A stretch of 20,562 nt of DNA, taken from contig CAYOYJ010000026.1 of the NCBI GenBank assembly GCA_964408155.1, positions 1 through 20,562 of the forward strand, written 5' to 3'. A model generated the notes under the pieces. The model had not been told where the DNA came from and ran no database searches. It was given only the letters and a program-made list of their open reading frames with translations. The stretch comes from JAAYKM01 sp964408155 (lineage in GTDB: Bacteria; Desulfobacterota; Syntrophia; Syntrophales; JAAYKM01). This document shows positions 14,046 through 20,562 of this stretch, piece by piece. A program made the position numbers and the translations under genes. Positions within the stretch are counted from its first letter, which is position 1, and each line of letters starts with the position of its first letter.

Positions 14046-14086
14046 GGAGATTTCATTGGCAGGCATCGGCCTTGAAGCTGACCGTT

Positions 14087-14119
14087 AAAAAACCTCCCCT
14101 CAGGATGGTTGAAGGGGAA
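14087..14119 (-). terminator. Rho-independent terminator after the secreted-protein gene
   Basis: In minus-strand RNA, TTCCCCT(T)CA (complement of 14110-14119) pairs with TGAGGGGAG (complement of 14094-14102) with one bulged base and a seven-base loop. A run of six T (complement of 14087-14092) follows one G later. This is a standard terminator shape, about 125 bases after the stop codon. Confidence 0.7.
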
Positions 14120-14179
14120 TCAAGGCATGCCATGTTATACCTTGCTGTAAACATTAGATAACAGGGACACACATGAAGG

Positions 14180-14217
14180 CCCCGAGACCCCTTGTTTGAC
14201 TTGAGGGGGGCTCGGGG
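14180..14217. repeat. GC-rich hairpin in the 3' region of the secreted-protein gene
   Basis: CCCCGAG (14180-14186) and CTCGGGG (14211-14217) are perfectly complementary, and an inner CCCC/GGGG pair extends the stem. There is no T-run on either side, so it is not a canonical terminator. It could protect the 3' end of the transcript that stops at 14087. Confidence 0.55.
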
Positions 14218-14244
14218 GCGAAGCATCCAGATTTAAGATTGTAC

Positions 14245-14844
14245 TTATGGAATGCCGACCATCATGTCAAAGGTTTGAGAAAGAAGATTGTTGTTGAGGT
14301 TGCAATCAAGGCCCTTCGGCTGGATGACGGTTCCCAGCGTCCCTTTGGCGTCGCGGATGAAAAACTCGAAGAGCAGCTTCATCTGCTTTTCATTCGGTTT
14401 GGGATCCTTAAATCCCCACTGGAGCACTTTTTCGCGCGTAAAGACCTGAGTAAAGGCGATGCACTGCCCTTTTTTCAGGACCGGTCCCACGGTCTGGGTA
14501 AAAAACTTGACTTCCCCGGCGGCGGGGTAGCTGAACATCGGACCATAAGCGGCATAGACATTGAAATGCGCTTCCAGGGGATTCGCCGGTTGATTGTAAT
14601 CCCCGGGACCATTGTTACATACTTTTCCGGTCATGGTGAAGGTCGCCGTGTTGTTGGCCAAGCTCTTGTTAATGTTGAAATTACTTACAGCAGGATCCTT
14701 GCAGAGTACGGGCGGTTTCACCACATGGATATCTTTTGCACGGGTAACGGGTTGGGCATTTGCGGCCATGGAAACGGATGCAAAGGCGGCGATGAGAAAC
14801 AAGGTTGTTAAAATGATCGATAAGGCTTTGCGTGAGTTTTTCAT
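14245..14844 (-). CDS. secreted four-cysteine protein of unknown function
   Basis: This 199-residue protein has a clear signal peptide (MKNSRKALSIILTTLFLIAA, cleaved probably after SMA-A at about residue 27). The mature part has four cysteines (VLCKDP, KVCNNGPGD, GQCIAF, LDCNLNNN) that could form two disulfides. The DPAVSNFNINKSLANNTATFTMTGKVCNNG region (shown in part) alternates hydrophobic and polar residues and resembles CARDB-like Ig folds, where one or two strands precede an N.G turn. I do not recognise the family. The ATG at 14844 follows GGAG at six bases; an in-frame ATG seven codons earlier lacks a site. It has its own promoter (14923-14951) and terminator (14087-14119), so it is probably monocistronic. 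Confidence 0.8.
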   Translation of the reverse strand: MKNSRKALSIILTTLFLIAAFASVSMAANAQPVTRAKDIHVVKPPVLCKDPAVSNFNINKSLANNTATFTMTGKVCNNGPGDYNQPANPLEAHFNVYAAYGPMFSYPAAGEVKFFTQTVGPVLKKGQCIAFTQVFTREKVLQWGFKDPKPNEKQMKLLFEFFIRDAKGTLGTVIQPKGLDCNLNNNLLSQTFDMMVGIP

Positions 14845-14922
14845 TTTACACTCCATCAGACCCATTGGGATTTTGCCGGAAAACGAACGTTTAAGTGAAA
14901 GAAATCGCTTTCTTGCGGGTCA

Positions 14923-14951
14923 AATGTAGGGAAGTTTCCTTGGCATGTCAA
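14923..14951 (-). promoter_or_regulatory. sigma70-type promoter of the secreted-protein gene
   Basis: On the minus strand a perfect TTGACA (14946-14951) is followed after 17 bases by TACATT (14923-14928, four of six). The leader would be about 70 bases and contains a small AAGAAA/TTTCTT hairpin (about 14900-14916). Confidence 0.65.
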
Positions 14952-14992
14952 ATATTATTTTCAAGCCTGAATAGCCGAGAGATGATGGGATG

Positions 14993-15019
14993 GAACATAC
15001 TGAAGCCAGGAGTATGTTC
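14993..15019. repeat. perfect 9-base hairpin between two minus-strand genes
   Basis: GAACATACT (14993-15001) and AGTATGTTC (15011-15019) flank a nine-base loop. It lies 31 bases after the DUF1571 stop and about 40 bases upstream of the next promoter. No T-run follows on the minus strand, so it may be a Rho-dependent 3' end, an mRNA-stabilising hairpin, or a protein-binding site. Confidence 0.6.
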
Positions 15020-15049
15020 GGTCTGTTACTATAAGGAGTACGCGTGCGG

Positions 15050-15898
15050 TCAGAACCGGTATTCCGGGTTGTCCGGGCTGAAATCCATGTCGGTCAGGCC
15101 GGTGTTGAGTTGAAGATCCTTGTTCACGTAGTATTCGATCAACTGACCTGACGCATTACGGTTTTCTACGACCACCGGCAGATGATTCCTGTCGTCGATG
15201 CAAACGGTGGTGTCCGCCGCGTGGTATTTGCCCCTGACGGCACAATACGTGTTATCGGGCTTGACTTCGGATCCCGGAAAAACGGCACGATAACAGCGGA
15301 CGTTCAGCCCTTCATAAGTTTTCCGGCCCAGGTCTGTGAAAACGCCGTTCTTTCCTACCTTTGCCAGTTGCAGACCGTCCCGCAGGAGCCCGATGGTGTA
15401 TCCGATGCCGGCTTCATAGACCGTGTGCCGACAACTGTTTCTGGCCATGTGGCCGAGGGGGTTCAAATTGATGTTGATACCACCCAGGAGGCCGCCTTGA
15501 TGGACCTTGATCCGGTCCTGGTTTTTGCCGGCAACAAACAGCGTTTCGCGTCCCTGGTGCGGCTCCGCAACCCACTTCATGTAAAGCGAGAGGGGCGTCT
15601 TGCGGAACTTGACACGGATGGTTTCCTTTTCCCGCAGGTGTCCATCGACCCATTCCTGGCGGTAAAAGAGGCAGGTGTAATCCCGGACCCCCTGCCAGGT
15701 CTGCCAGGACGACTCCATTACCCCGGCCAGTTCACCCAGGGTAATCGCTGTTTGGCCAAAGCCCCAGGTGGGGGTAAACAGAATCAGGGCGACCAATCCG
15801 ATGAACACATGGAAAGCTGTTCCGGGTTGCCGCCCGTAGATAGTGCGGATTTGACGGCGGGTTAACAGAGGATGACGTGAAAACGGCTGCGCTTTCAT
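15050..15898 (-). CDS. DUF1571-type exported protein
   Basis: This 282-residue protein has a basic N-terminus (KAQPFSRHPLLTRRQIRTIYGRQ shown in part) and then one hydrophobic segment (FHVFIGLVALILFTPTWGFGQ, about 29-49), so it is exported or membrane anchored. The body reads VRDYTCLFYRQEWVDGHLREKE, then RVKFRKTPLSLYMKWV and later LGRKTYEGLNVRCYRAVFPG, the pattern I associate with DUF1571 proteins, related to LolA/LolB-like lipid-binding beta folds. No function is established. The start has no good Shine-Dalgarno sequence; it lies nine bases after the stop of the alpha/beta hydrolase gene, so coupled translation is likely. The two genes appear to form one operon. Confidence 0.75.
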   Translation of the reverse strand: MKAQPFSRHPLLTRRQIRTIYGRQPGTAFHVFIGLVALILFTPTWGFGQTAITLGELAGVMESSWQTWQGVRDYTCLFYRQEWVDGHLREKETIRVKFRKTPLSLYMKWVAEPHQGRETLFVAGKNQDRIKVHQGGLLGGININLNPLGHMARNSCRHTVYEAGIGYTIGLLRDGLQLAKVGKNGVFTDLGRKTYEGLNVRCYRAVFPGSEVKPDNTYCAVRGKYHAADTTVCIDDRNHLPVVVENRNASGQLIEYYVNKDLQLNTGLTDMDFSPDNPEYRF

Positions 15899-15907
15899 GG
15901 AGAACCG

Positions 15908-16762
15908 TTAATTCAAACCGGAGGATGGACAGACGGCTAACTGGCGTACGCCGATAGGATGCTTTTCCGTGGACACGGCATGCATGCGTTTCAGAAAGGC
16001 AATGGCATGGGCGTTGAATTTACGCGGTTGATCAACGTTGCAGACATGACCGGAATTTGCGATAATCTCGAGCCATGAGTTGGTATGCCGGGTGACAATC
16101 TGACGCACAGCCGGCAGAAACATGTGGTCTTCATCACCCATGAGGTATAGCGTTGGAATACCGGTATCCTTTTCATTGAAGTACTTCAGCAAAGGGGTCA
16201 GCTCATAGGTTAGTCTGAACCAGCGCATGAACTCCTTCTGTGCCACCTTTTTCGCTTCGTTGACAAAGAGCAGCCGCGATTTTTTATGCCGCTCACGGGG
16301 CATAATAATCCAAGCAAAGAACCGGTACAGCCACATATAAGGAACAAACTGCTTGAATCCATTTCCGATCGTCACCAATACCTTGGCCCGGATATTGAGC
16401 CGGATGATAGCCCCTCCCATGATCATCGAACTAACCCGTTCGGATGCGATCTCGCTGAGATTGCGGATCAGGATTGTGCCGAGTGAAATCCCTATAAAGT
16501 GTGCTTTTTTAATTTTCAGTGTATCGAGAACCTCGATGATGTCGCGTGTAATATCCTCAAAATTATAATGACAGTCCTCCTTGAGATTGACGAGATGTCT
16601 GGATTCGCCATGACCTCTCAGATCGATCAGGAGTACGTTGAAATGCCGCATGAAGGCCCTGATTTGGAGAAACCAAATCGACGAACTGCCTCCGGCACCG
16701 TGGATAAACACTACCCAGGGAGCCAGAGTATCGGTGGTTTCATATGTCTTATAGTGAAGCAT
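15908..16762 (-). CDS. alpha/beta hydrolase
   Basis: This 284-residue cytosolic protein is an alpha/beta-hydrolase-fold enzyme. The oxyanion-side motif is FIHGAGGSSSIW (19-30), followed by LLIDLRGHGES (44-54). The nucleophile elbow is GISLGT with Ser93, the acid is Asp210 or Asp212 in MGDEDHMF, and the histidine is His239 in NSGHVC. A lid-like insertion with aromatic residues (about 138-190) lies between. The substrate is unknown; esterase or lipase-like activity is the default. I chose the ATG at 16762 because a strong promoter (16812-16840) lies inside the longer frame that reaches 16855. The Shine-Dalgarno sequence is weak. The DUF1571 gene follows nine bases later in the same operon. Confidence 0.85.
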   Translation of the reverse strand: MLHYKTYETTDTLAPWVVFIHGAGGSSSIWFLQIRAFMRHFNVLLIDLRGHGESRHLVNLKEDCHYNFEDITRDIIEVLDTLKIKKAHFIGISLGTILIRNLSEIASERVSSMIMGGAIIRLNIRAKVLVTIGNGFKQFVPYMWLYRFFAWIIMPRERHKKSRLLFVNEAKKVAQKEFMRWFRLTYELTPLLKYFNEKDTGIPTLYLMGDEDHMFLPAVRQIVTRHTNSWLEIIANSGHVCNVDQPRKFNAHAIAFLKRMHAVSTEKHPIGVRQLAVCPSSGLN

Positions 16763-16811
16763 CGGTAAACACGTCCCAATAAATTGCGGAGTATCTGGCG
16801 TTTCGGCGGCG

Positions 16812-16840
16812 AGTATAGGAAGAAGGGAGTTGTCCGTCAA
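16812..16840 (-). promoter_or_regulatory. strong sigma70-type promoter of the hydrolase-DUF1571 operon
   Basis: On the minus strand TTGACG (16835-16840, five of six) is followed after 17 bases by TATACT (16812-16817, five of six). The start point near 16805 would leave a leader of about 43 bases and decides the hydrolase start codon. Confidence 0.75.
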
Positions 16841-16929
16841 TGAAAAAAACAACACTCCTTTCTCGTGGCCTTTTGTTTAATCCTGTTGGAGCGCGTATCC
16901 GTCATAAAAAACATCAAAGTGGTCTCATA

Positions 16930-16959
16930 TTGACAGTCGGTTTTTGAACATGGTAGACA
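16930..16959 (+). promoter_or_regulatory. weak promoter candidate for the DUF4398-OmpA operon
   Basis: TTGACA (16930-16935) is followed after 18 bases by TAGACA (16954-16959, three of six). An alternative closer to the gene is TTTTGA with TATATG at 17 bases spacing (about 17001-17029). The 16763-17067 region is a divergent promoter region without a gene. Confidence 0.3.
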
Positions 16960-17067
16960 TCACCGGAGATGACGGCGTATCGATTACGCAGAAAGTAAGC
17001 TTTTGATGGTTTCAGAAGATTAATATATGAAAAAAACTGCGGTTCATTGTGATAAGGAGGATTCAGC

Positions 17068-17454
17068 ATGCAGAAAAACATGGTTTTGCGGTATGTCTTG
17101 ACGGGAGTGGCTGCATTCGGGTTATGTCTGGTAACCGGATGCGCCGCCACGGATACGGTCAGTTCTCGGTTTCCCAAGCTTGAGGAAAATATCATTGCCG
17201 CCAAGGCGGTGGACGCCGAAGTATACGCACCGGCGCCCCTTATGTCCGCAGAGGCCAAACTGGCAGAGGCCAGAGCAGAGGTGCAGGCTGGGAACATGGT
17301 TGCCGCCAATAAACTTGTCGACGAGGCCATGGCGGACGCGGATTATGCAAGGGCGTTGGCCCCGACGGAAAAGGCCAAGGGGGATGCGATAAGGCTTCGT
17401 GAATCTATCGAGGCCCTACGTGAGGAAATCTCAAAAATGCCGCCGGTAAAATAA
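17068..17454 (+). CDS. DUF4398-type lipoprotein
   Basis: This 128-residue protein starts with a signal peptide and lipobox (VLTGVAAFGLCLVTGC, cysteine at 25), so it should be a lipid-anchored envelope protein. The mature part is helical and Ala/Glu rich: AAKAVDAEVYAPAPLMSAEAKL, then AEARAEVQAGNMVAANKLVDEA. This is the helical-repeat pattern of DUF4398, in which an A/Y-P....A..KL motif opens a pair of helices. AAGGAGG precedes the ATG. The OmpA-family gene begins 31 bases downstream and has the same N-terminal helical pattern, so the two are an operon and perhaps partners in the envelope. Function is not known beyond the envelope setting. Confidence 0.87.
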   Translation: MQKNMVLRYVLTGVAAFGLCLVTGCAATDTVSSRFPKLEENIIAAKAVDAEVYAPAPLMSAEAKLAEARAEVQAGNMVAANKLVDEAMADADYARALAPTEKAKGDAIRLRESIEALREEISKMPPVK

Positions 17455-17485
17455 ACAGCCACCCACTTCACAAGGAGGATCCGAA

Positions 17486-18550
17486 ATGAATTCTCAAGGT
17501 ATTTTATTAATTAAATTAGCGATTCCCTTCATGATAGCCGGAACATTACTTTGGGGCTGCGGCGCGCCAGACTTTAGTGAACAGATTGCCAAGGATCGTC
17601 TGGAGCAGGCTCAGACAGCGTTTGCCCAAGCCAAAGCCAATCCGAATGTGGAATTGTATGCTTACAAGACTCTGCTTGAGGCGGAAAAGACATTGAAAAA
17701 TGCAGAAGGCGTAAACACGAAGGTTTATTCGCCCAATCCGGCTGATCCCTCCAAAGGATACGATGTGCGGGAGAAGAAACTTTTCTTCCAAGATGTTGCC
17801 CGACTTTCCTATATGACGGAGCGCAAGGCGCAGACATCCGTCGCCTTGGCGGAAGGGGCGGTCACACGTAATGAAGTAGCCAAGCTGGCTCGGGAAAAGG
17901 CGGAGCTGGCATTGCGGAAGAGCCGGATCGAACAGAAACTGCTCCAGCAGGATCTGGACGAAAAAGCGGCGGCCCTGAAACTGGCCCGGGAGCAGTTGAG
18001 TACTGCCGCCAGCGAAGTCGAGCGGGCCAGAATTCTGGGCGACATCCAGGCGAAGGAAGCCGCTTTGGCGAAAGCACAGGCCGATGCCAAAGCCAGAGAA
18101 GCGGAGAAAGCCCGGGAGGAACTTGCCCAGTTGATGAAGGAATTGTCCCAACTGCAGGGTCAATTGACGGAGCGCGGCATCGTTCTCACGATCGGTGATG
18201 TGCTGTTTGCCACCGGCAAGTCCGATCTGAACACCAGCGCCCAGATCAGCATGGATAAAATCGCCGTGTTTCTTCAGGAAAAACAGAACCGGAATTTGCT
18301 TGTGGAAGGACATACCGATAATGTCGGCAGTGAGGCATACAACCAAGGTCTTTCCGAACAGCGGGCCGATGCGGTGAGAAACGCTTTGGTCAAACGCGGC
18401 ATCGCCATCGATCGCATTGTCACCGTTGGGTATGGCAAAAGGTATCCGATAGCCGGCAATGACACCGTCCTAGGCCGACAGCAGAACAGGAGGGTTGAGG
18501 TCATCATTCTCAACGAAGGCGTGAAGCCGGAAAGTCAATTCCGGAATTAA
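17486..18550 (+). CDS. OmpA-family lipoprotein with DUF4398-like N-terminal helices
   Basis: This 354-residue protein has a signal peptide with lipobox LLWGC (cysteine at 25). A helical region follows, QIAKDRLEQAQTAFAQAKANPN and a KTLLEAEKTL helix, similar to the preceding lipoprotein. A long Ala/Glu/Lys/Arg-rich coiled coil fills about residues 110-225. The C-terminal OmpA domain begins near GDVLFATGKSDLN. It has LLVEGHTDNVGS, then NQGLSEQRADAVRNALVKRG, and NRRVEVIIL, which bind the peptide of peptidoglycan. It would tether the outer membrane to the wall, as Pal does, but with a longer stalk. AAGGAGG precedes the ATG. A small CCGGAA/TTCCGG hairpin (18527-18544) spans the end of the gene. Confidence 0.93.
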   Translation: MNSQGILLIKLAIPFMIAGTLLWGCGAPDFSEQIAKDRLEQAQTAFAQAKANPNVELYAYKTLLEAEKTLKNAEGVNTKVYSPNPADPSKGYDVREKKLFFQDVARLSYMTERKAQTSVALAEGAVTRNEVAKLAREKAELALRKSRIEQKLLQQDLDEKAAALKLAREQLSTAASEVERARILGDIQAKEAALAKAQADAKAREAEKAREELAQLMKELSQLQGQLTERGIVLTIGDVLFATGKSDLNTSAQISMDKIAVFLQEKQNRNLLVEGHTDNVGSEAYNQGLSEQRADAVRNALVKRGIAIDRIVTVGYGKRYPIAGNDTVLGRQQNRRVEVIILNEGVKPESQFRN

Positions 18551-18799
18551 GTGGGGATTAGTCCGTTTTGAAAAACCGCAATTTGCAGAGCATTGGGATG
18601 GTTCTGTTCTTTGACAACTAAAGACTAATACGGATAAGGATGGTTTACGGAACGATTTTTTCTAAGCCGCCCGTTCATCGGAACAATCATAACGGCGCTT
18701 CAGAATATGGATTCCGACCATCAGACGAAGAGATTTTCCCTGGCGACCCAAGGCACTGTAATAAGAAAGGCAATACATTGGGAAATAAGAATATTATCG
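18551..18799. other. intergenic region without a convincing gene
   Basis: A frame at 18640-18837 lacks a ribosome site and family features. No strong terminator for the OmpA gene is seen. One TTGACA (18611-18616 region) has no good -10 partner. Confidence 0.4.
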
Positions 18800-18829
18800 T
18801 TGACAATTTTCCGCTTATCCAAGTAGTAT
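18800..18829 (+). promoter_or_regulatory. sigma70-type promoter of the small membrane protein gene
   Basis: A perfect TTGACA (18800-18805) is followed after 18 bases by TAGTAT (18824-18829, four of six). The start would be near 18836, about 107 bases before the gene. Confidence 0.55.
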
Positions 18830-18841
18830 GGTATTAATGAT

Positions 18842-18889
18842 GAAAAGCCGTTTTCAATAACGGGCCGGGATTCGCCCGATGTTCCCGTT
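18842..18889 (+). promoter_or_regulatory. leader with mutually exclusive hairpins
   Basis: Three stems compete in this leader: GAAAA/TTTTC (18842-18855), CCGTT/AACGG (18848-18863), and AACGGG/CCCGTT (18859-18889) with an inner CGGG/CCCG. The last is followed by TGTTT. The shared AACGG segment makes the second and third exclusive. This could be an attenuator or simply a folded 5' region; no known riboswitch motif is recognised. Confidence 0.35.
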
Positions 18890-18942
18890 TGTTTCAACAT
18901 GGTCATCATCGATTCTCAAAGCTTTCCACTGAGGTCATTGCG

Positions 18943-19119
18943 ATGCAGGAAATTCTGACCGGAGTTACCTATCTTGTCGTGTGGTTGATCTGTGAAAGGG
19001 TGCTTCAGATTGAGAGCGGTTTGACGAAACTGCTCATTTCACTGGGATGCGCGGTCGGCGTCTATGTCGTCATTGCCATCAGAGATTATCGGGAGAAAAA
19101 AAAGCAGGATGAGTCATAG
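18943..19119 (+). CDS. small two-helix membrane protein
   Basis: This 58-residue protein has two hydrophobic segments: EILTGVTYLVVWLICERVLQ (3-22) and LLISLGCAVGVYVVIAIRDY (about 30-49), followed by a charged tail, REKKKQDES. It is likely an inner-membrane hairpin with both ends on the cytoplasmic side. The ATG at 18943 follows GAGG (18931-18934) at eight bases; a longer frame starts at 18889 inside the leader hairpin and is less likely. A promoter lies upstream and a strong terminator downstream, so it is a separate unit, which supports it as a real gene. I do not recognise a family. Confidence 0.65.
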   Translation: MQEILTGVTYLVVWLICERVLQIESGLTKLLISLGCAVGVYVVIAIRDYREKKKQDES

Positions 19120-19187
19120 ATGAGATGAGGTGCGCAGGATCACCGAAAGTCTTTTTTTATGACACCCGCAGGGGATTGCATGTCGTG

Positions 19188-19227
19188 GGCCCTCTTTCTT
19201 AAAAGTTGAGGAAAGGGGGTCTTTTTT
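19188..19227 (+). terminator. Rho-independent terminator
   Basis: GGCCCTCTTTC (19188-19198) pairs with GAAAGGGGGTC (19211-19221) over 11 positions, two of them G-U, around a 12-base loop. Six T follow (19222-19227). It ends the transcript of the small membrane protein gene and separates it from the sensor gene. Confidence 0.85.
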
Positions 19228-19266
19228 GTGTCTTGGCGATCGATGTGATATCAAATTGAATTCAGC

Positions 19267-20562
19267 ATGATTGAAAGTTACACAAGGAAAAAACATGGAT
19301 TGCGCATGATCGTCTCCATCTGGATCACGACGGTGATGGTCATCTTTCTGATCATGGTCCTGGCGATCACCATTCACAATAAAATTGAGAAAGACATGAT
19401 CGGCCAGTCCGGACGGCAACAGACAGCCATCGCGCAGGAAAAAGCCGAACGGATGGAGGAACTGCTTCAGAACGTTGAAAGGCGCTTGGTTATTCTATCG
19501 AAACTTCCCACGGTAAAAAAAGTCCGTCCTGACGATACCATCAAAAGCATCCGGGTTATTTTCAATGATCTGGAGGGCAAGGTGAAGTTTATTGCGCGCC
19601 TGGATGAAAAGGGAAACGTTTTAGCCGTTTATCCCGAAGGGTTGATTGAAGGTTCCTTCGGACGTGGGTTCCAGTATTTTCGTTATTTTAAAGAGATTGA
19701 ACAAACGGGAAAACCGTATATCAGTGATGTGATTGTGCTGGAACTGGCCAATAACCAGGGCAAAATGGAAATGGTCAAATCCATCATCATCGGTGTTCCA
19801 AAATATAATGATGATTTCCAGTTTTCCGGTGTCATTTTAGCGGCCCTTCCCCTGTCGACCCTTACGGATGAGTACTTTAGGAAGGGCGATGACCAGGCTT
19901 TGCATGACACTTGGATGCTCGACCAGAACGGTACAATCCTCGTCCACCCCAAGGATACGGAGGCAGGAAGGGATATCAGTGTTCTTGAGCAGGACAAAAG
20001 GCCGAGTCAGTTTTCCCTTAAGGAAAAAATTTTTAAAGAGCGGGCGGGTTACGGCGAATTCGTCCTTCAGGGGAAAGCCCGTTCGGGCGATAAATACGTT
20101 GTGGCCTATGCGCCTATTCATTTGAGCCGCGGTGTTTGGTTCCTGGCCGTCACATCTCCTTATGACGCGATTATTTCTGTTATCAGGCGGGCGTTTATTA
20201 ATACCATGATGGGAACAGTCGGTTTGATTGTTGTCATCCTCTTTGCCGGTTCCTACATGACCTATGAGAGCAGGAAGAAACTGCAACTCCGGGAGGAACT
20301 GAAGCGGATTACCGAACGCAGTGAGTGGCAGGAAAAGCTTTTGAGGGAGAAGAAAACCATTGAAGGCATCATCGAGGGATTCCCCATCCCAACGTTTGTT
20401 ATTAACAAAGATCACCGCGTCATCCTCTGGAACCGGGCCTGTACCGAACTTACCGGGTATGAAGCCCGGGAAATAATCGGTACGGACCGGCATTATCTGC
20501 CGTTTTATGCGGAAAAGCGTCCTGTGATTGCGGACATGATCATTGACCAGGACATCACCGGA
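19267..20562 (+). CDS. transmembrane dCache-PAS sensor protein, 3' end outside window
   Basis: The frame from the ATG at 19267 is open to the window edge (432 codons). It starts MIESYTRKKHGLRMIVSIW, a short basic cytoplasmic tail, and a first membrane segment at about 14-38. A periplasmic region of about 270 residues follows, with KVKFIARLDEKGNVLAVYP, then TWMLDQNGTILVHPKDTEAG and later YVVAYAPIHLSRGVWFLAV, the layout of a double Cache (dCache) ligand-binding domain. The second membrane segment is at about 308-332. A coiled linker leads to a PAS domain from about 367 (IIEGFPIPTFVINKDHRVIL, NRACTELTGYEAREIIGTD). The output is cut off; a histidine kinase is likely, a diguanylate cyclase possible. 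The ribosome site is weak, and the ATG at codon 14 is an alternative start. Confidence 0.88.
   Translation, partial: MIESYTRKKHGLRMIVSIWITTVMVIFLIMVLAITIHNKIEKDMIGQSGRQQTAIAQEKAERMEELLQNVERRLVILSKLPTVKKVRPDDTIKSIRVIFNDLEGKVKFIARLDEKGNVLAVYPEGLIEGSFGRGFQYFRYFKEIEQTGKPYISDVIVLELANNQGKMEMVKSIIIGVPKYNDDFQFSGVILAALPLSTLTDEYFRKGDDQALHDTWMLDQNGTILVHPKDTEAGRDISVLEQDKRPSQFSLKEKIFKERAGYGEFVLQGKARSGDKYVVAYAPIHLSRGVWFLAVTSPYDAIISVIRRAFINTMMGTVGLIVVILFAGSYMTYESRKKLQLREELKRITERSEWQEKLLREKKTIEGIIEGFPIPTFVINKDHRVILWNRACTELTGYEAREIIGTDRHYLPFYAEKRPVIADMIIDQDITG

Noticed and set aside
16763..16855. N-terminal extension of the alpha/beta hydrolase
   Set aside because: A strong promoter lies within it, so it cannot be translated from that promoter.
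18640..18837. 65-residue plus-strand frame
   Set aside because: No ribosome site or recognisable features, and it overlaps the next promoter.
1..20562. CRISPR arrays, tRNA or rRNA genes, insertion sequences
   Set aside because: No spaced direct repeats, cloverleaf-like sequences, rRNA motifs or transposase frames were noticed on reading both strands.

Overview
The window reads as a bacterial chromosome segment. The most likely source is an anaerobic Deltaproteobacterium-like organism (Desulfobacterota, perhaps near Syntrophales). This rests on overall protein character and gene content (Rrf2-mnmA, metX/metW/metY, DUF4398-OmpA lipoproteins, a large dCache/PAS sensor) and was not checked by search. 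Almost all of it is protein coding. I see no rRNA, tRNA, CRISPR array, transposase or integrase.

Layout. (1) 1-760, minus strand: 5' part of an HDOD signalling protein, cut by the window edge. (2) 1047-2997, minus: groES-groEL with its own sigma70-type promoter and a 3' hairpin. (3) 3208-11307, plus: a ten-gene, tightly packed sulfur operon, divergent from groESL: rrf2 regulator, mnmA, nadA, metY, cysK, metX, metW, a small ubiquitin-like sulfur-carrier candidate ending in Gly-Gly, a ThiF/MoeB-type E1 adenylyltransferase, and a MOSC protein. (4) 11486-12758, minus: a PPOX-type flavin protein gene preceded by an SGNH hydrolase gene. The SGNH gene has the boundaries of a single integron gene cassette (11898-12775), including an attC-like site. 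(5) 13033-16762, minus: cupin, BamE-like lipoprotein, secreted four-cysteine protein, DUF1571 protein, alpha/beta hydrolase. Several have clear -35/-10 promoters. (6) 17068-18550, plus: DUF4398 lipoprotein and OmpA-family lipoprotein. (7) 18943-19119, plus: a 58-residue two-helix membrane protein followed by a strong terminator. (8) 19267 to the end, plus: a dCache-PAS transmembrane sensor, cut by the window edge.

How it fits together. The plus-strand operon joins O-acetylhomoserine synthesis (MetX), its sulfhydrylation (MetY), cysteine synthesis (CysK), tRNA thiolation (MnmA) and an Fe-S enzyme (NadA) with a carrier-protein/E1 pair. The arrangement suggests sulfur is presented to MetY as a protein thiocarboxylate, as described for the HcyS/HcyF system of Wolinella succinogenes. 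Here the carrier already ends in Gly-Gly, no processing protease is visible, and a MOSC protein takes the third place. A cysteine-rich Rrf2 protein at the head of the operon is the obvious regulator.

The second notable item is the SGNH cassette. Its 5' end and the R'' box of its attC-like site are perfectly complementary, and both junctions match insertion at a G^TT secondary site. A promoter lies directly upstream, so the cassette appears to have landed in the leader of the PPOX gene and taken over its promoter.
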